The position numbers and the translations under genes were made by a program. Positions 34,081-42,162 of a DNA stretch of 64,000 nucleotides are shown here, piece by piece (positions within the stretch are counted from its first letter, which is position 1; the number at the start of each line of letters is the position of its first letter). Below the pieces are notes generated by a model. It was not told the DNA's origin, made no database searches, and saw only the letters and a list, made by a program, of their open reading frames with translations. This DNA is from JAUILH01 sp964230215 (GTDB lineage: Bacteria > Bacteroidota > Bacteroidia > Flavobacteriales_D > JAUILH01): contig CAXRGQ010000006.1 in assembly GCA_964230215.1 (NCBI GenBank), forward strand, positions 310,001-374,000, written 5' to 3'.

Positions 34081-34150
34081 ACCTAACACTGTATATGAAA
34101 TCATAGCACCCTGCGGGATGCTACGCTTCATATACTAAACGTTGGTTGCA
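34081..34150 (+). repeat. attC-like site ending cassette 4 (attC4)
   Basis: ACCTAAC (34081-34087) pairs with the first 7 bases of cassette 4 (GTTAGGT, 32952). GTATATGAA/TTCATATAC (34091-34099, 34127-34135) and TAGCA/TGCTA surround CCCTGCGGG. It ends AAAC-GTTGGTTGCA (34141-34150). The central 50 bases match attC3 with one substitution in the loop. Confidence 0.85.
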
Positions 34151-34445
34151 ATAGCGGAATTAAAAACTAAGCGTAAAAATCGTGCGAATTCTGAACTTTA
34201 AAAAAGCGAAACTGTGCGCAAAAAGCTTTACGGAAACTGAATTTAATACTCAAAACCGAAACGTAACGCTGAATTGAAATTGTAAAACGGAACTGTGCAC
34301 AGAAATTAACTCGAACGGAATTATAAAAACGTGAATTAATCACTTCTACTCTATCGAATTCCAAAATTGCGGAATCAAAACGTGGAATTGAATAGTAAAA
34401 CGTAAAACAAAACGCTGAATGAACCTCAAAAAACTCAATTATAAC
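34151..34445 (+). other. Body of cassette 5, no convincing gene
   Basis: About 300 bases without a plausible gene. The plus strand shows a repetitive, A-rich pattern with recurring GGAATT, AAAACG, CTGAATT and ACTGTGC tracts. A minus-strand frame (34167-34457) is open for 96 codons, but its start lies in the attC arm and its product has no protein-like pattern, so it is not called. The segment could be a promoter, RNA or filler cassette, or a decayed gene. Confidence 0.5.
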
Positions 34446-34550
34446 TGCAACCAACAATGAACTGAGCTAAATTCCGAACATTTTACCTGATTTAGATAAG
34501 GCAAATGCCTGATTAAATAACTTGTTTGCAACTGCTTTATCCGTTGTTAC
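34446..34550 (+). repeat. attC-like site ending cassette 5 (attC5)
   Basis: TGCAACCAAC (34446-34455) is a perfect 10-base reverse complement of cassette 5's start at 34141. The body is less clearly folded than the other sites (AGGCA/TGCCT hairpin at about 34499-34510), and the right junction is probably CC-GTTGTTAC (34541-34550). GTTGTTAC is followed by GTAATAAC, a near inverse, which may mark the array end or a collapsed cassette. Confidence 0.65.
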
Positions 34551-34620
34551 ACTCCGTAATAACATCTACATTAACCAGGATCTGCAGCCCCACACTAGCA
34601 AAAGACATAAATTCAAATAA

Positions 34621-34648
34621 CGGTAGCCAATCGGTCACCGTTTTTTAT
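34621..34648 (+). terminator. Terminator at the right end of the island
   Basis: CGGTAGCC-AAT-CGGTCACCG imperfect hairpin followed by TTTTTTATTT. The T-run orientation terminates plus-strand (cassette-array) transcription, converging on the DUF58 gene. The sequence closely resembles the terminator at 20093-20120. Confidence 0.7.
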
Positions 34649-35554
34649 TTAAACCATCCTCTGACGCTTAATCAAATACTGCATCAGAATATCGTGATAG
34701 CCTTTACTAATATCGCAGGGCACCACATCAATATTAAACTGCCCACATTTAAGTTTCATTTTCTGTATAAATGCTTGCATATTCTCTTTATAGGCCTTCT
34801 GAATTTGATTGGGATTAAGTTTTACCTTCTCCCCTGTTTCCATATCTACAAATGTGTAGGGTCTATTCGAGAACTTTAAGTTAAGCTCATGCTCCTCGTC
34901 TAGCACATGAAAGAGAATAACTTCATGTTTGTTATGTTTTAGGTGCTGAAGTGCAAGAAACAATTCCTCTTCATCTCCCCCGTCCAACATATCGCTGAAG
35001 ATTAGAACTAGCGAACGTTTGTGGATCTTCTCGGCAATTTCATGCAAGGCATCAATCGCTCCGGTAGTTTTATTCGACACCTCTTTTTCGTCCAACAGGG
35101 CATCCAACTCATGATATACTCTGCTCATGTGACTGGCCGAACTCTTAGCTTCTGTATGTAGGTCAACTTTATCCGTAAACACACTGAGCCCAATCGCATC
35201 CCTTTGCTTTCGCAACAACTCTATCAATGACGCAGCTGCATAAATTGAAAACTTCATCTTCGTGTTATCGCCTTCCCCATAATACATGGAGGACGAACCA
35301 TCGATAACTACTCGGCAACGAAGATTGGTTTCTTCTTCATAACGTTTTACAAACAGCTTTTCTGTTCTCCCATAAAGCTTCCAATCAATATGACGTGTGG
35401 ATTCACCCGGATTATACAATCTGTGCTCCGCAAACTCAACAGAAAACCCGTGAAAGGGACTCTTGTGCAGCCCGGTAATAAATCCCTCAACAACTTGTTT
35501 TGCAAGTAGCTCAAGACTCCCAAATTTTCCAATATGTTGCTTATTGATAGGCAT
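34649..35554 (-). CDS. DUF58-domain protein
   Basis: A 301-residue protein (ATG at 35554; an earlier in-frame ATG at 35569 gives five extra residues). HRLYNPGESTRHIDWKLYGRTEKLFVKRYEEE is the DUF58 signature (R.Y..GD..R.IDW..sAR...l.v..fe.e). It is followed by a von Willebrand A-like region with VVIDGSSSMYYGE, a MIDAS-type D-x-S-x-S, and LVLIFSDML. DUF58 proteins usually accompany MoxR ATPases and BatA/BatB aerotolerance genes in Bacteroidota; neither is adjacent here. Length is standard. It is preceded by the trxA terminator and faces the cassette island. Confidence 0.88.
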   Translation of the reverse strand: MPINKQHIGKFGSLELLAKQVVEGFITGLHKSPFHGFSVEFAEHRLYNPGESTRHIDWKLYGRTEKLFVKRYEEETNLRCRVVIDGSSSMYYGEGDNTKMKFSIYAAASLIELLRKQRDAIGLSVFTDKVDLHTEAKSSASHMSRVYHELDALLDEKEVSNKTTGAIDALHEIAEKIHKRSLVLIFSDMLDGGDEEELFLALQHLKHNKHEVILFHVLDEEHELNLKFSNRPYTFVDMETGEKVKLNPNQIQKAYKENMQAFIQKMKLKCGQFNIDVVPCDISKGYHDILMQYLIKRQRMV

Positions 35555-35567
35555 GATTACAAGGTAC

Positions 35568-35603
35568 AAAAAAAGTCCTGAGCTCTTAAGAACGTCAGGA
35601 CTT
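35568..35603 (-). terminator. Terminator of trxA (minus strand)
   Basis: AAGTCCTGA/TCAGGACTT inverted repeat with an A-run on the plus-strand left flank (35568-35574), reading as a T-run on the minus strand. It lies 22 bases after the trxA stop. Confidence 0.75.
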
Positions 35604-35624
35604 TATAATTCTGTATAGTATTGA

Positions 35625-35942
35625 TTACATTATTGCATCTAACTTAGACTTGTAAGTAGCTTCTGGAGCAGCTCCAACTTGCTTATCTACAATCTGTCCG
35701 TTTTTAATGAATAATACAGTAGGAATGTTTCTAACGCCAAATTGCCCAGCTACACCAGGATTTTGATCTACATCCACTTTGCCGATAACCGCTTTACCAT
35801 CGTATTCTCCATGCATCTTATCTACGATAGGACCAACCATTCTACAAGGTCCACACCACTGTGCCCAAAAATCTACCATTACCGGTTTATCTGAGTTCAT
35901 AACTAATTCCTCGAAATTAGCGTCTGTTAATTCTACTGCCAT
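35625..35942 (-). CDS. trxA: Thioredoxin
   Basis: A 105-residue cytoplasmic thioredoxin of standard size. VDFWAQWCGPCRM contains the catalytic CGPC pair (about residues 31-34). KVDVDQNPGVAGQFGVRNIPTVLFIKNG carries the cis-Pro loop (IPT) and the buried Asp region is present. It reduces protein disulfides (ribonucleotide reductase, peroxiredoxins and others) with thioredoxin reductase, which is encoded elsewhere. It is monocistronic, with a terminator directly downstream and a long 5' region to the dnaE stop at 36082. Confidence 0.96.
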   Translation of the reverse strand: MAVELTDANFEELVMNSDKPVMVDFWAQWCGPCRMVGPIVDKMHGEYDGKAVIGKVDVDQNPGVAGQFGVRNIPTVLFIKNGQIVDKQVGAAPEATYKSKLDAIM

Positions 35943-36081
35943 TTTTATTGTTTATTTAATTATTACTCTAATTTACTTCTTGCCTGCCAAAGTCCAAAAT
36001 ATAGACCAATCTAATTTATATGCCATATTGACATCTTAATCTTGAATAAGTCACATATAAGACTCACAAATGTCAAAATTG

Positions 36082-39000
36082 TCAAAATATTTTCACTTCT
36101 AGGCCTTCTATTGATTTTATTGCTTCTAATGTTTCATTGGTAAGACTTATCTTACGCGTTCGAGATGGTAAATTAATTCTGATTTTCTCAAGATTATCGT
36201 ACACTTGAAATCTTACGTTATGACGACCTTCGCTTTGCGACAATATTTCATTCACTTCATCTATCAACCCTTGCGATACATCATTGACCGAAATTGCAAT
36301 TTCCACTCCTTGCGCCAGTTTTTCTCGGATTTCCGTCAACAACTCTAGGCTGTATATTTTAAACTCCAGCTCATTTTCTCTATACTTCCTTGCCTGCACT
36401 TTTCCTCTTGCAAAAATGAAATTCCCCAATGATAAAAAGTGTTTCATTTTAAGGTAGTCTTCTCCGAACAGGAAAAACTTATTCGAACCTGAATAGTCTT
36501 CTAAATCAAACGAACCAAACGGGGTGCCTTTTCTTGTAATCCTATGATCTGCAGTGGTCATAATTCCCGCGAAACAAATCTCCTTATTCGCATGCTTTTC
36601 TAATTCTAGTGTGTCCACTACTTGTCCTGTGCAGAAGTTATCAAGTTCAATCTTAAAATCATCTAATGGATGACCTGAAATATAGATCCCTACTACTTCT
36701 TTTTCACGTGATAATGCTTCCAAGTTACTCCATTCAGGCGCTGCTGGGATAGTTGGCTCTGGTATCTCCACACCTGAGGCCTCACCAAACATAGACACTT
36801 GATTTGTGTCATTACCACCTTGCATACTATTTCCGTACTTAATCGCCTTTTCAAGCACGGTATTGTTGCCATCTTGAGCGAAATACTGTGCTCTGTGAAT
36901 GCCTTCAAAACCATCCATTCCTCCTGCAAGTACAAGATTTTCCAATGTTTTTCTGTTCGCTGCGCGTAAATCAATTCGTTTGGTTAAATCATGAATGGAT
37001 TTATACAAGCCGTTCTCCGCACGTTCTTTTACAATTGCTTCAACAGCGCCATGTCCAACGCCCTTAATTGCTCCTAAGCCAAAGCGAATTTCTCCTTTGG
37101 CATTAACCGTGAACTTATAATTCGATTCGTTCACTGATGGCCCCAATACCGGCACTCCCATTCTACGACATTCCTCCATAAAGAAGGTCACGGTTTTAAT
37201 GTCGTTCATATTATTACTTAGCACGGATGCCATGTATTCGGCAGGATAGTGTGCTTTTAGATATGCCGTTTGAAATGCTACCCAGGCATAGCATGTCGAA
37301 TGCGATTTATTGAAGGCATAGGATGCAAAGGCCTCCCAATCTTTCCAAACTTTCTCTAAGGCTTTCTCGTCATGTCCGCGCTCCTTTGCACCATTAATGA
37401 ACTTAGGTTTGAGCGTTGCTAGAAGTGCAAATATTTTCTTCCCCATGGCTTTGCGGAGCATATCCGCTTCACCCTTGGTAAACCCAGCTAATTTCTGACT
37501 CAGAAGCATCACCTGCTCTTGATAAACCGTAATTCCATAGGTCTCTTCAAGGTATTCATCCATACCCTCTAAGTCATAGGAAATCTCTTCTTCTCCGTGC
37601 TTACGCTTAATAAAAGAAGGAATGTATTCGAGTGGCCCTGGACGATACAAGGCGTTCATCGCAATCAAATCTCCAAATACCGTTGGCTTTAATTCCTTAA
37701 GGTACTTCTGCATTCCGGCAGATTCATACTGGAATATTCCGACCGTTTCTCCTCTTTGGAATAACTCGTAGGTCTTCTCATCATCTAGCGGAATGCTATC
37801 TGGGTCGATTTCTATTCCATGTCGTTCTTTAACGATGGCAACTGCATCCTTAATTAATGTCAGCGTTTTCAAGCCCAAGAAATCCATCTTAAGTAGACCA
37901 GCGCTTTCAACAACCGAGTTATCAAACTGGGTACACCATAAATTCGCATCTTTAGACAGCGCCACAGGCACGTGTTCTCGGATATCACTCGGTGTAATTA
38001 TCACACCACATGCGTGAATCCCCGTATTTCTTACAGAGCCCTCCAAAGTATGCGCTTGACGTAAAGTCTCACCCTCTAAACCAGATTGTTTATAGATGTT
38101 TTTTAATTCCTGAGCCATTGTCAGTTGCTCAGCAGTAAGCTTCTCTGAAAGTTGATCATCCGTCATACCGAATAATTTATTCAGCTTAATATCTGGAATC
38201 AACTTAGCAATGCGGTCGGTTTCTGGCAATGGTAAATCCAATACTCTACCGGTATCTCTTATAGACGATTTCGCCGCCATCGTTCCATAAGTAATAATCT
38301 GCGCAACTTGGCTCGAACCGTACTTATTAATTACATAATCAATAACACGACCTCTACCCTCATCATCAAAATCAATATCGATATCGGGAAGTGACACCCT
38401 ATCTGGATTTAAGAAACGCTCAAATAGCAGATCATATTTAATTGGATCCACATTGGTAATTCCGACACAATAAGCCACCGCACTTCCCGCAGCACTACCA
38501 CGACCAGGCCCAACGGACACTCCCATTTCTCGCGCTGCCGTTGTGAAATCCTGTACAATCAAAAAATAACCTGGATACCCTGTCCTAGCAATGGTCTCTA
38601 ATTCGAAATCTAGTCTTTCGCGTATCTCATCCGTAATCTCATCGTAACGCTTTTTAGCGCCTTCATAAGTCAAATGACGTAGAAATGCATTCTCACCGCG
38701 TTTTCCGCCATCTTTATCATCTTCAGGGTCAATAAATTCTTCTGGTATATCAAACTTGGGAAGTAATACATCCTGAGCAAGTGTATAAACTTCAATTTTA
38801 TTTACTATCTCTTCTATATTGGCAATAGCATCCGGCAAGTCTTTAAACAGTTCCTTCATCTCCTGCTGACTCTTGAAATAGAACTCCTTGTTCGGGAAAC
38901 CGTATCTATATCCTCTTCCGCGACCAATTGGCGTGCTTTTCTTCTCACCGTCCTTCACACAAAGTAAGATATCGTGTGCTTCCGCATCTTCTTTATCTAT

Positions 39001-40437
39001 GTAAAAGGTATTATTAGCGGCTATATATTTTACATCATATTTTTGACAGAACTTTAATAAGGTCATGTTAACACGCTCATCCTGTTCTTGATTGTGACGT
39101 AACAACTCGACATAAAAATCCTCTCCAAAGGTTTCTTTATACCACACAAAAGCATTTTCAGCCTGCTCTTCACCTACATTTAATATCAAACTTGGGACTT
39201 CTCCTGTGTGTCCACCAGATAAAACAATTAAATCTTCTTTGTGCTGCGCTAGCAATTCCTTATCTACTCTAGGGACATAATAGAATCCCTCTACAAAACC
39301 TTGTGAGGACAGCTTGGCTAGGTTGTGATAACCCCGCTTATTCTTGGCAAGCACGGGAATTTGAAAACCATTATCCTTGTAGCTTTTATCCTTGTGATCT
39401 CGACAAACAAAGAACTCACATCCAACAATTGGTTTTATGGGTTTCACGTCCAATTTCCTACCCTCTTCTGCTGCCTTTTCCAATTTGGCTTCAACCGACT
39501 TATTATGTGATAGAGCTGCTTTTACAAAATGGAATGCTGCCATCATGTTACCCGAATCTGTCATAGCAACAGCAGGCATCCTATGCTCTACCGCTTTATT
39601 AATTAAGGCAGCTACTTCCGTGGTGGATTGCAAAATACTGAACTGTGTGTGATTATGAAGATGCGAATACTCTACCGTATCAATGTCAGTATCAGACGAA
39701 AGATCAATACCATCTGAAAGCTGCGACTTAAGAGCATCTGCTAACTTTTTACTTTCAGCTTTAAGATTCTGGTGCTGAAGTCCAATGTTCTGAATAACAT
39801 CTGGATTCGCTTCCATAAAAGCTCTAAAAAAGCTTTCATCTACCTGAAGTTGCTCTGCCGTAAATACTTTTCTTCGAATTAACTCAAGAAAACAGCGTGT
39901 GGTGGCTTCAACATCCGCCGTGGCATTATGCGCTTCATCAAACGGCACATTGAATAGGTATTCATGAAGCTCAGTTAAAGTAGGCAATTTGAACTTTCCT
40001 CCTCTACCGCCCGGTATTTTACAAAGCTGGGCAGTAACCTCCGTACATGTATCTAAAACCGGTTTAGATTCTAAATCGTTCTCTATACCTAAACGATATA
40101 GTTCACTTCCTACCACTTTTATATCGAACTCGATATTCTGCCCTACTACGAATTTGGTTTTTGCAAGAACTTCTAAAAAGTCATCCATAACTTTCTTAAG
40201 GTCCTCACCTTGCTCATTTGCTAGAGCAGTTGAAATTCCGTGAATCTGCTCAGATTGGAAAGGAATGTCAAAACCATCCGGTTTTACAAGAAAGTCACCA
40301 TGTTCCAAACACTTGCCTTCTCCATCATGCAACTGCCATGCAATCTGAATACAACGCGGCCAGTTTTCTGTATCACTCACAGGTGCGTTGTAATCTCGTG
40401 GTAAACCAGTCGTTTCAGTATCAAATATCAGGAACAT
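36082..40437 (-). CDS. dnaE: DNA polymerase III alpha subunit with N-terminal exonuclease domain
   Basis: The 1451-residue replicative polymerase. Residues about 1-190 form a DEDDh 3'-5' exonuclease (IFDTETTG as motif I, VGQNIEFD as motif II, HNATADVEAT as motif III), which in E. coli is the separate epsilon subunit. The PHP domain begins near 258 (YSHLHNHTQFSILQ), followed by the C-family polymerase core with PDIDIDFDDEGR (about 682-693) as catalytic aspartates, then helix-hairpin-helix and OB domains. The size and fused proofreading module agree with Bacteroidota DnaE. It lies alone on the minus strand, divergent from the methyltransferase gene. Confidence 0.95.
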   Translation of the reverse strand: MFLIFDTETTGLPRDYNAPVSDTENWPRCIQIAWQLHDGEGKCLEHGDFLVKPDGFDIPFQSEQIHGISTALANEQGEDLKKVMDDFLEVLAKTKFVVGQNIEFDIKVVGSELYRLGIENDLESKPVLDTCTEVTAQLCKIPGGRGGKFKLPTLTELHEYLFNVPFDEAHNATADVEATTRCFLELIRRKVFTAEQLQVDESFFRAFMEANPDVIQNIGLQHQNLKAESKKLADALKSQLSDGIDLSSDTDIDTVEYSHLHNHTQFSILQSTTEVAALINKAVEHRMPAVAMTDSGNMMAAFHFVKAALSHNKSVEAKLEKAAEEGRKLDVKPIKPIVGCEFFVCRDHKDKSYKDNGFQIPVLAKNKRGYHNLAKLSSQGFVEGFYYVPRVDKELLAQHKEDLIVLSGGHTGEVPSLILNVGEEQAENAFVWYKETFGEDFYVELLRHNQEQDERVNMTLLKFCQKYDVKYIAANNTFYIDKEDAEAHDILLCVKDGEKKSTPIGRGRGYRYGFPNKEFYFKSQQEMKELFKDLPDAIANIEEIVNKIEVYTLAQDVLLPKFDIPEEFIDPEDDKDGGKRGENAFLRHLTYEGAKKRYDEITDEIRERLDFELETIARTGYPGYFLIVQDFTTAAREMGVSVGPGRGSAAGSAVAYCVGITNVDPIKYDLLFERFLNPDRVSLPDIDIDFDDEGRGRVIDYVINKYGSSQVAQIITYGTMAAKSSIRDTGRVLDLPLPETDRIAKLIPDIKLNKLFGMTDDQLSEKLTAEQLTMAQELKNIYKQSGLEGETLRQAHTLEGSVRNTGIHACGVIITPSDIREHVPVALSKDANLWCTQFDNSVVESAGLLKMDFLGLKTLTLIKDAVAIVKERHGIEIDPDSIPLDDEKTYELFQRGETVGIFQYESAGMQKYLKELKPTVFGDLIAMNALYRPGPLEYIPSFIKRKHGEEEISYDLEGMDEYLEETYGITVYQEQVMLLSQKLAGFTKGEADMLRKAMGKKIFALLATLKPKFINGAKERGHDEKALEKVWKDWEAFASYAFNKSHSTCYAWVAFQTAYLKAHYPAEYMASVLSNNMNDIKTVTFFMEECRRMGVPVLGPSVNESNYKFTVNAKGEIRFGLGAIKGVGHGAVEAIVKERAENGLYKSIHDLTKRIDLRAANRKTLENLVLAGGMDGFEGIHRAQYFAQDGNNTVLEKAIKYGNSMQGGNDTNQVSMFGEASGVEIPEPTIPAAPEWSNLEALSREKEVVGIYISGHPLDDFKIELDNFCTGQVVDTLELEKHANKEICFAGIMTTADHRITRKGTPFGSFDLEDYSGSNKFFLFGEDYLKMKHFLSLGNFIFARGKVQARKYRENELEFKIYSLELLTEIREKLAQGVEIAISVNDVSQGLIDEVNEILSQSEGRHNVRFQVYDNLEKIRINLPSRTRKISLTNETLEAIKSIEGLEVKIF

Positions 40438-40547
40438 TCTTGCGTGTTTATTTGGAAAAATAAAGGTACTAATTCGGGGGTGAATATGCTATTATTGTGA
40501 ATAAGTCGGGAAAAAAGGATTAAATAGATGCATATGGAATTATCGTT

Positions 40548-40555
40548 TATCTTTG
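40548..40555 (+). promoter_or_regulatory. -7 promoter element of the methyltransferase-ttcA operon
   Basis: TATCTTTG is a perfect TAnnTTTG element, 15 bases before the ATG at 40571. It includes the TTG at 40553 that could otherwise be taken as a start, which supports the ATG. Confidence 0.55.
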
Positions 40556-40570
40556 CGCCACCGAATTCTT

Positions 40571-41365
40571 ATGCAAGATCGACACAAAAATAGAGAACGT
40601 TACTTCAATGAGCAGGCACGCACAACTGAAAAATATGTGATGCCATACATTGAATCTGAGCATCCTTTAGACGGCAGCACAAGTGTACTTGAAATTGGAT
40701 GTGGTGAAGGCGGAAATCTTAAACCTTTTGTTGATAAGGGGTGTAAGTGTGTTGGTGTCGACATGGCTAAGAATAAGATCGAGAATGGAAAGGCATTTTT
40801 TGCAGAGCATCCCAATAAGCAAAATTTGACATTTATTGCAGATGATGTATTCAATCTTGGTGATGAACATGGGAAGTTTGATGTAATTTTTATGCGTGAT
40901 GTTCTAGAGCATATTCATAATCAAGAGAAGTTTATGAAGGATGTCAAGAAATTCTTAAAACCAACAAGTAAATTTTTCCTTGGTTTTCCGCCATGGTGCA
41001 ATCCTTTCGGAGGTCACCAACAAGTATGTAAGAGCAAGTTTTTATCACGTCTTCCCTATTTCCATATTCTGCCAAAATTTATGTACAGAGGCATTCTTAA
41101 ACTATTTGGTGAAAGCAAAGAAACCATTGAGGTTTTAATGGAGATAAAAGACACTCGGATTAGCATAGAACGATTTAAACGGATTGTGAAAAAGGAAGGC
41201 TACACTGTGAATCAAGAGCGTTTCTATTTTATCAACCCAAACTATGAAACTAAGTTTAATCTTAAAGCTAGATTACACTGGAAGTGGCTAAGCGCTATTC
41301 CGTTTATCCGAAATTTCACCATTACAACGTGTTATTATATTATCTCACACGATGGCAAGCGTTAA
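40571..41365 (+). CDS. SAM-dependent methyltransferase
   Basis: A 264-residue class I methyltransferase starting at ATG 40571; the TTG at 40553 is inside a promoter element. VLEIGCGEGGNLKPF is motif I, VGVDMAKNKI the acidic strand-2 end, and FDVIFMRDVLEHI motif IV. The C-terminal half (GHQQVCKSKFLSRLPYF, EGYTVNQERFYFINP) resembles ubiquinone/polyketide or glycolipid methyltransferases, without allowing a substrate assignment. It overlaps ttcA by 14 bases, so the two are probably co-translated. The methyltransferase might act on tRNA or an unrelated molecule; only the overlap hints at a link. Confidence 0.8.
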   Translation: MQDRHKNRERYFNEQARTTEKYVMPYIESEHPLDGSTSVLEIGCGEGGNLKPFVDKGCKCVGVDMAKNKIENGKAFFAEHPNKQNLTFIADDVFNLGDEHGKFDVIFMRDVLEHIHNQEKFMKDVKKFLKPTSKFFLGFPPWCNPFGGHQQVCKSKFLSRLPYFHILPKFMYRGILKLFGESKETIEVLMEIKDTRISIERFKRIVKKEGYTVNQERFYFINPNYETKFNLKARLHWKWLSAIPFIRNFTITTCYYIISHDGKR

Positions 41366-42161
41366 AAAAGACAACAGATTAATTAAACGTCTTCATAAGC
41401 ATGTTTGGGAAGCCGTTTTACGCTATAATATGATTCAAGATGGCGACCTAATAATGGTTTGCCTAAGTGGAGGAAAAGACAGCTACACTATGCTAGATAT
41501 GTTGCGATACGTGCAATTATCTGGTGATATGAAATTCGAGATAATTGCTGTTAATCTTGACCAAAAGCAACCAGGTTTTCCAGAGCATGTTTTGCCTGAA
41601 TACTTAAAATCTATTGGCGTTAACTATGAAATTGTTGAAAAGGACACCTATTCAGTGGTAGTTGACAAAATTCCTGAGGGCAAAACCATGTGCAGTCTTT
41701 GTTCTCGTTTACGTAGAGGAAATCTCTACACTACGGCTGAACGTCTGGGCGCCAACAAGCTTGCTTTGGGACATCATAGAGATGATATTCTAGAGACCTT
41801 GTTCCTGAATCTTTTTTACAATGGTAGATTAGAGACTATGCCGCCAAAGTATTTAACAGATAACAAAAAACATATTGTTATCCGTCCGCTTGCTCATTGC
41901 TACGAGAGTGACATTGAGAAATTCTCTGAAATGCAGAATTACCCGATAATTCCTTGCAATCTATGCGGATCACAGGAAGGTTTGCAGCGTGTTGCTGTTA
42001 AGGAACTATTACAATCTTGGAATAGTAAATATCCTGGTAGATTAGAAAGTATGTTTACAGCTATGCAACAAGTTCAAACTACACATCTTTTGGATACAGA
42101 GCTTAATGACTTTACCAACCTTGAAAAGCTTCAAGAATTTGCTCCAAAGGTTGAAGTCTAA
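41352..42161 (+). CDS. ttcA: tRNA 2-thiocytidine biosynthesis protein TtcA
   Basis: A 269-residue PP-loop ATPase that thiolates C32 of tRNA using an Fe-S cluster. LSGGKDSYTMLDML (about 36-49) is the adenylating PP-loop. KTMCSLCSRLRRG (about 115) and PCNLCGSQ (about 205) supply the paired C-x-x-C motifs that bind the iron-sulfur cluster, as in E. coli TtcA. LGANKLALGHHRDD is the conserved PP-ATPase second motif. Length is typical. It starts inside the preceding methyltransferase gene and ends facing the pentaheme cytochrome gene. Confidence 0.92.
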   Translation: MASVKKDNRLIKRLHKHVWEAVLRYNMIQDGDLIMVCLSGGKDSYTMLDMLRYVQLSGDMKFEIIAVNLDQKQPGFPEHVLPEYLKSIGVNYEIVEKDTYSVVVDKIPEGKTMCSLCSRLRRGNLYTTAERLGANKLALGHHRDDILETLFLNLFYNGRLETMPPKYLTDNKKHIVIRPLAHCYESDIEKFSEMQNYPIIPCNLCGSQEGLQRVAVKELLQSWNSKYPGRLESMFTAMQQVQTTHLLDTELNDFTNLEKLQEFAPKVEV

Positions 42162-42162
42162 G

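Larger units (their letters stand above)
20411..34550 (+). mobile_element. Integron-like cassette island (XerD-type integrase, five cassettes)
   Basis: Composite element: a divergent zinc-ribbon gene, a tyrosine recombinase (20883-22022), a candidate primary site (22019-22074) and five plus-strand cassettes. Cassette boundaries from the GTT of each start are: 1, 22066-22670; 2, 22671-23613; 3, 23614-32951; 4, 32952-34140; 5, 34141-34542. For every cassette the first bases are the reverse complement of the first arm of its terminal hairpin site: GTTGTAGGT/ACCTACAAC, GTTGTGCACT/AGTGCACAAC, GTTCTCTGC/GCAGAGAAC, GTTAGGT/ACCTAAC and GTTGGTTGCA/TGCAACCAAC. This is what excision as a circle through GTT..AAC attC-type sites would produce. 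No transposase or conjugation gene is present. Confidence 0.85.

Noticed and set aside
34167..34457. 96-codon minus-strand frame in cassette 5
   Set aside because: The start lies in the attC arm, it runs against the cassette direction, and the residue pattern (CAQFRF repeats) reflects the DNA repeats rather than a protein.
20883..34550. Classical class 1-type mobile integron or an ICE
   Set aside because: No IntI-specific insertion, no sul1 or qacE, no mobilisation, conjugation or replication genes; orientation of the integrase differs.
40553..40570. TTG start at 40553 for the methyltransferase
   Set aside because: Lies inside a perfect TAnnTTTG promoter element, so the ATG at 40571 is the more likely start.
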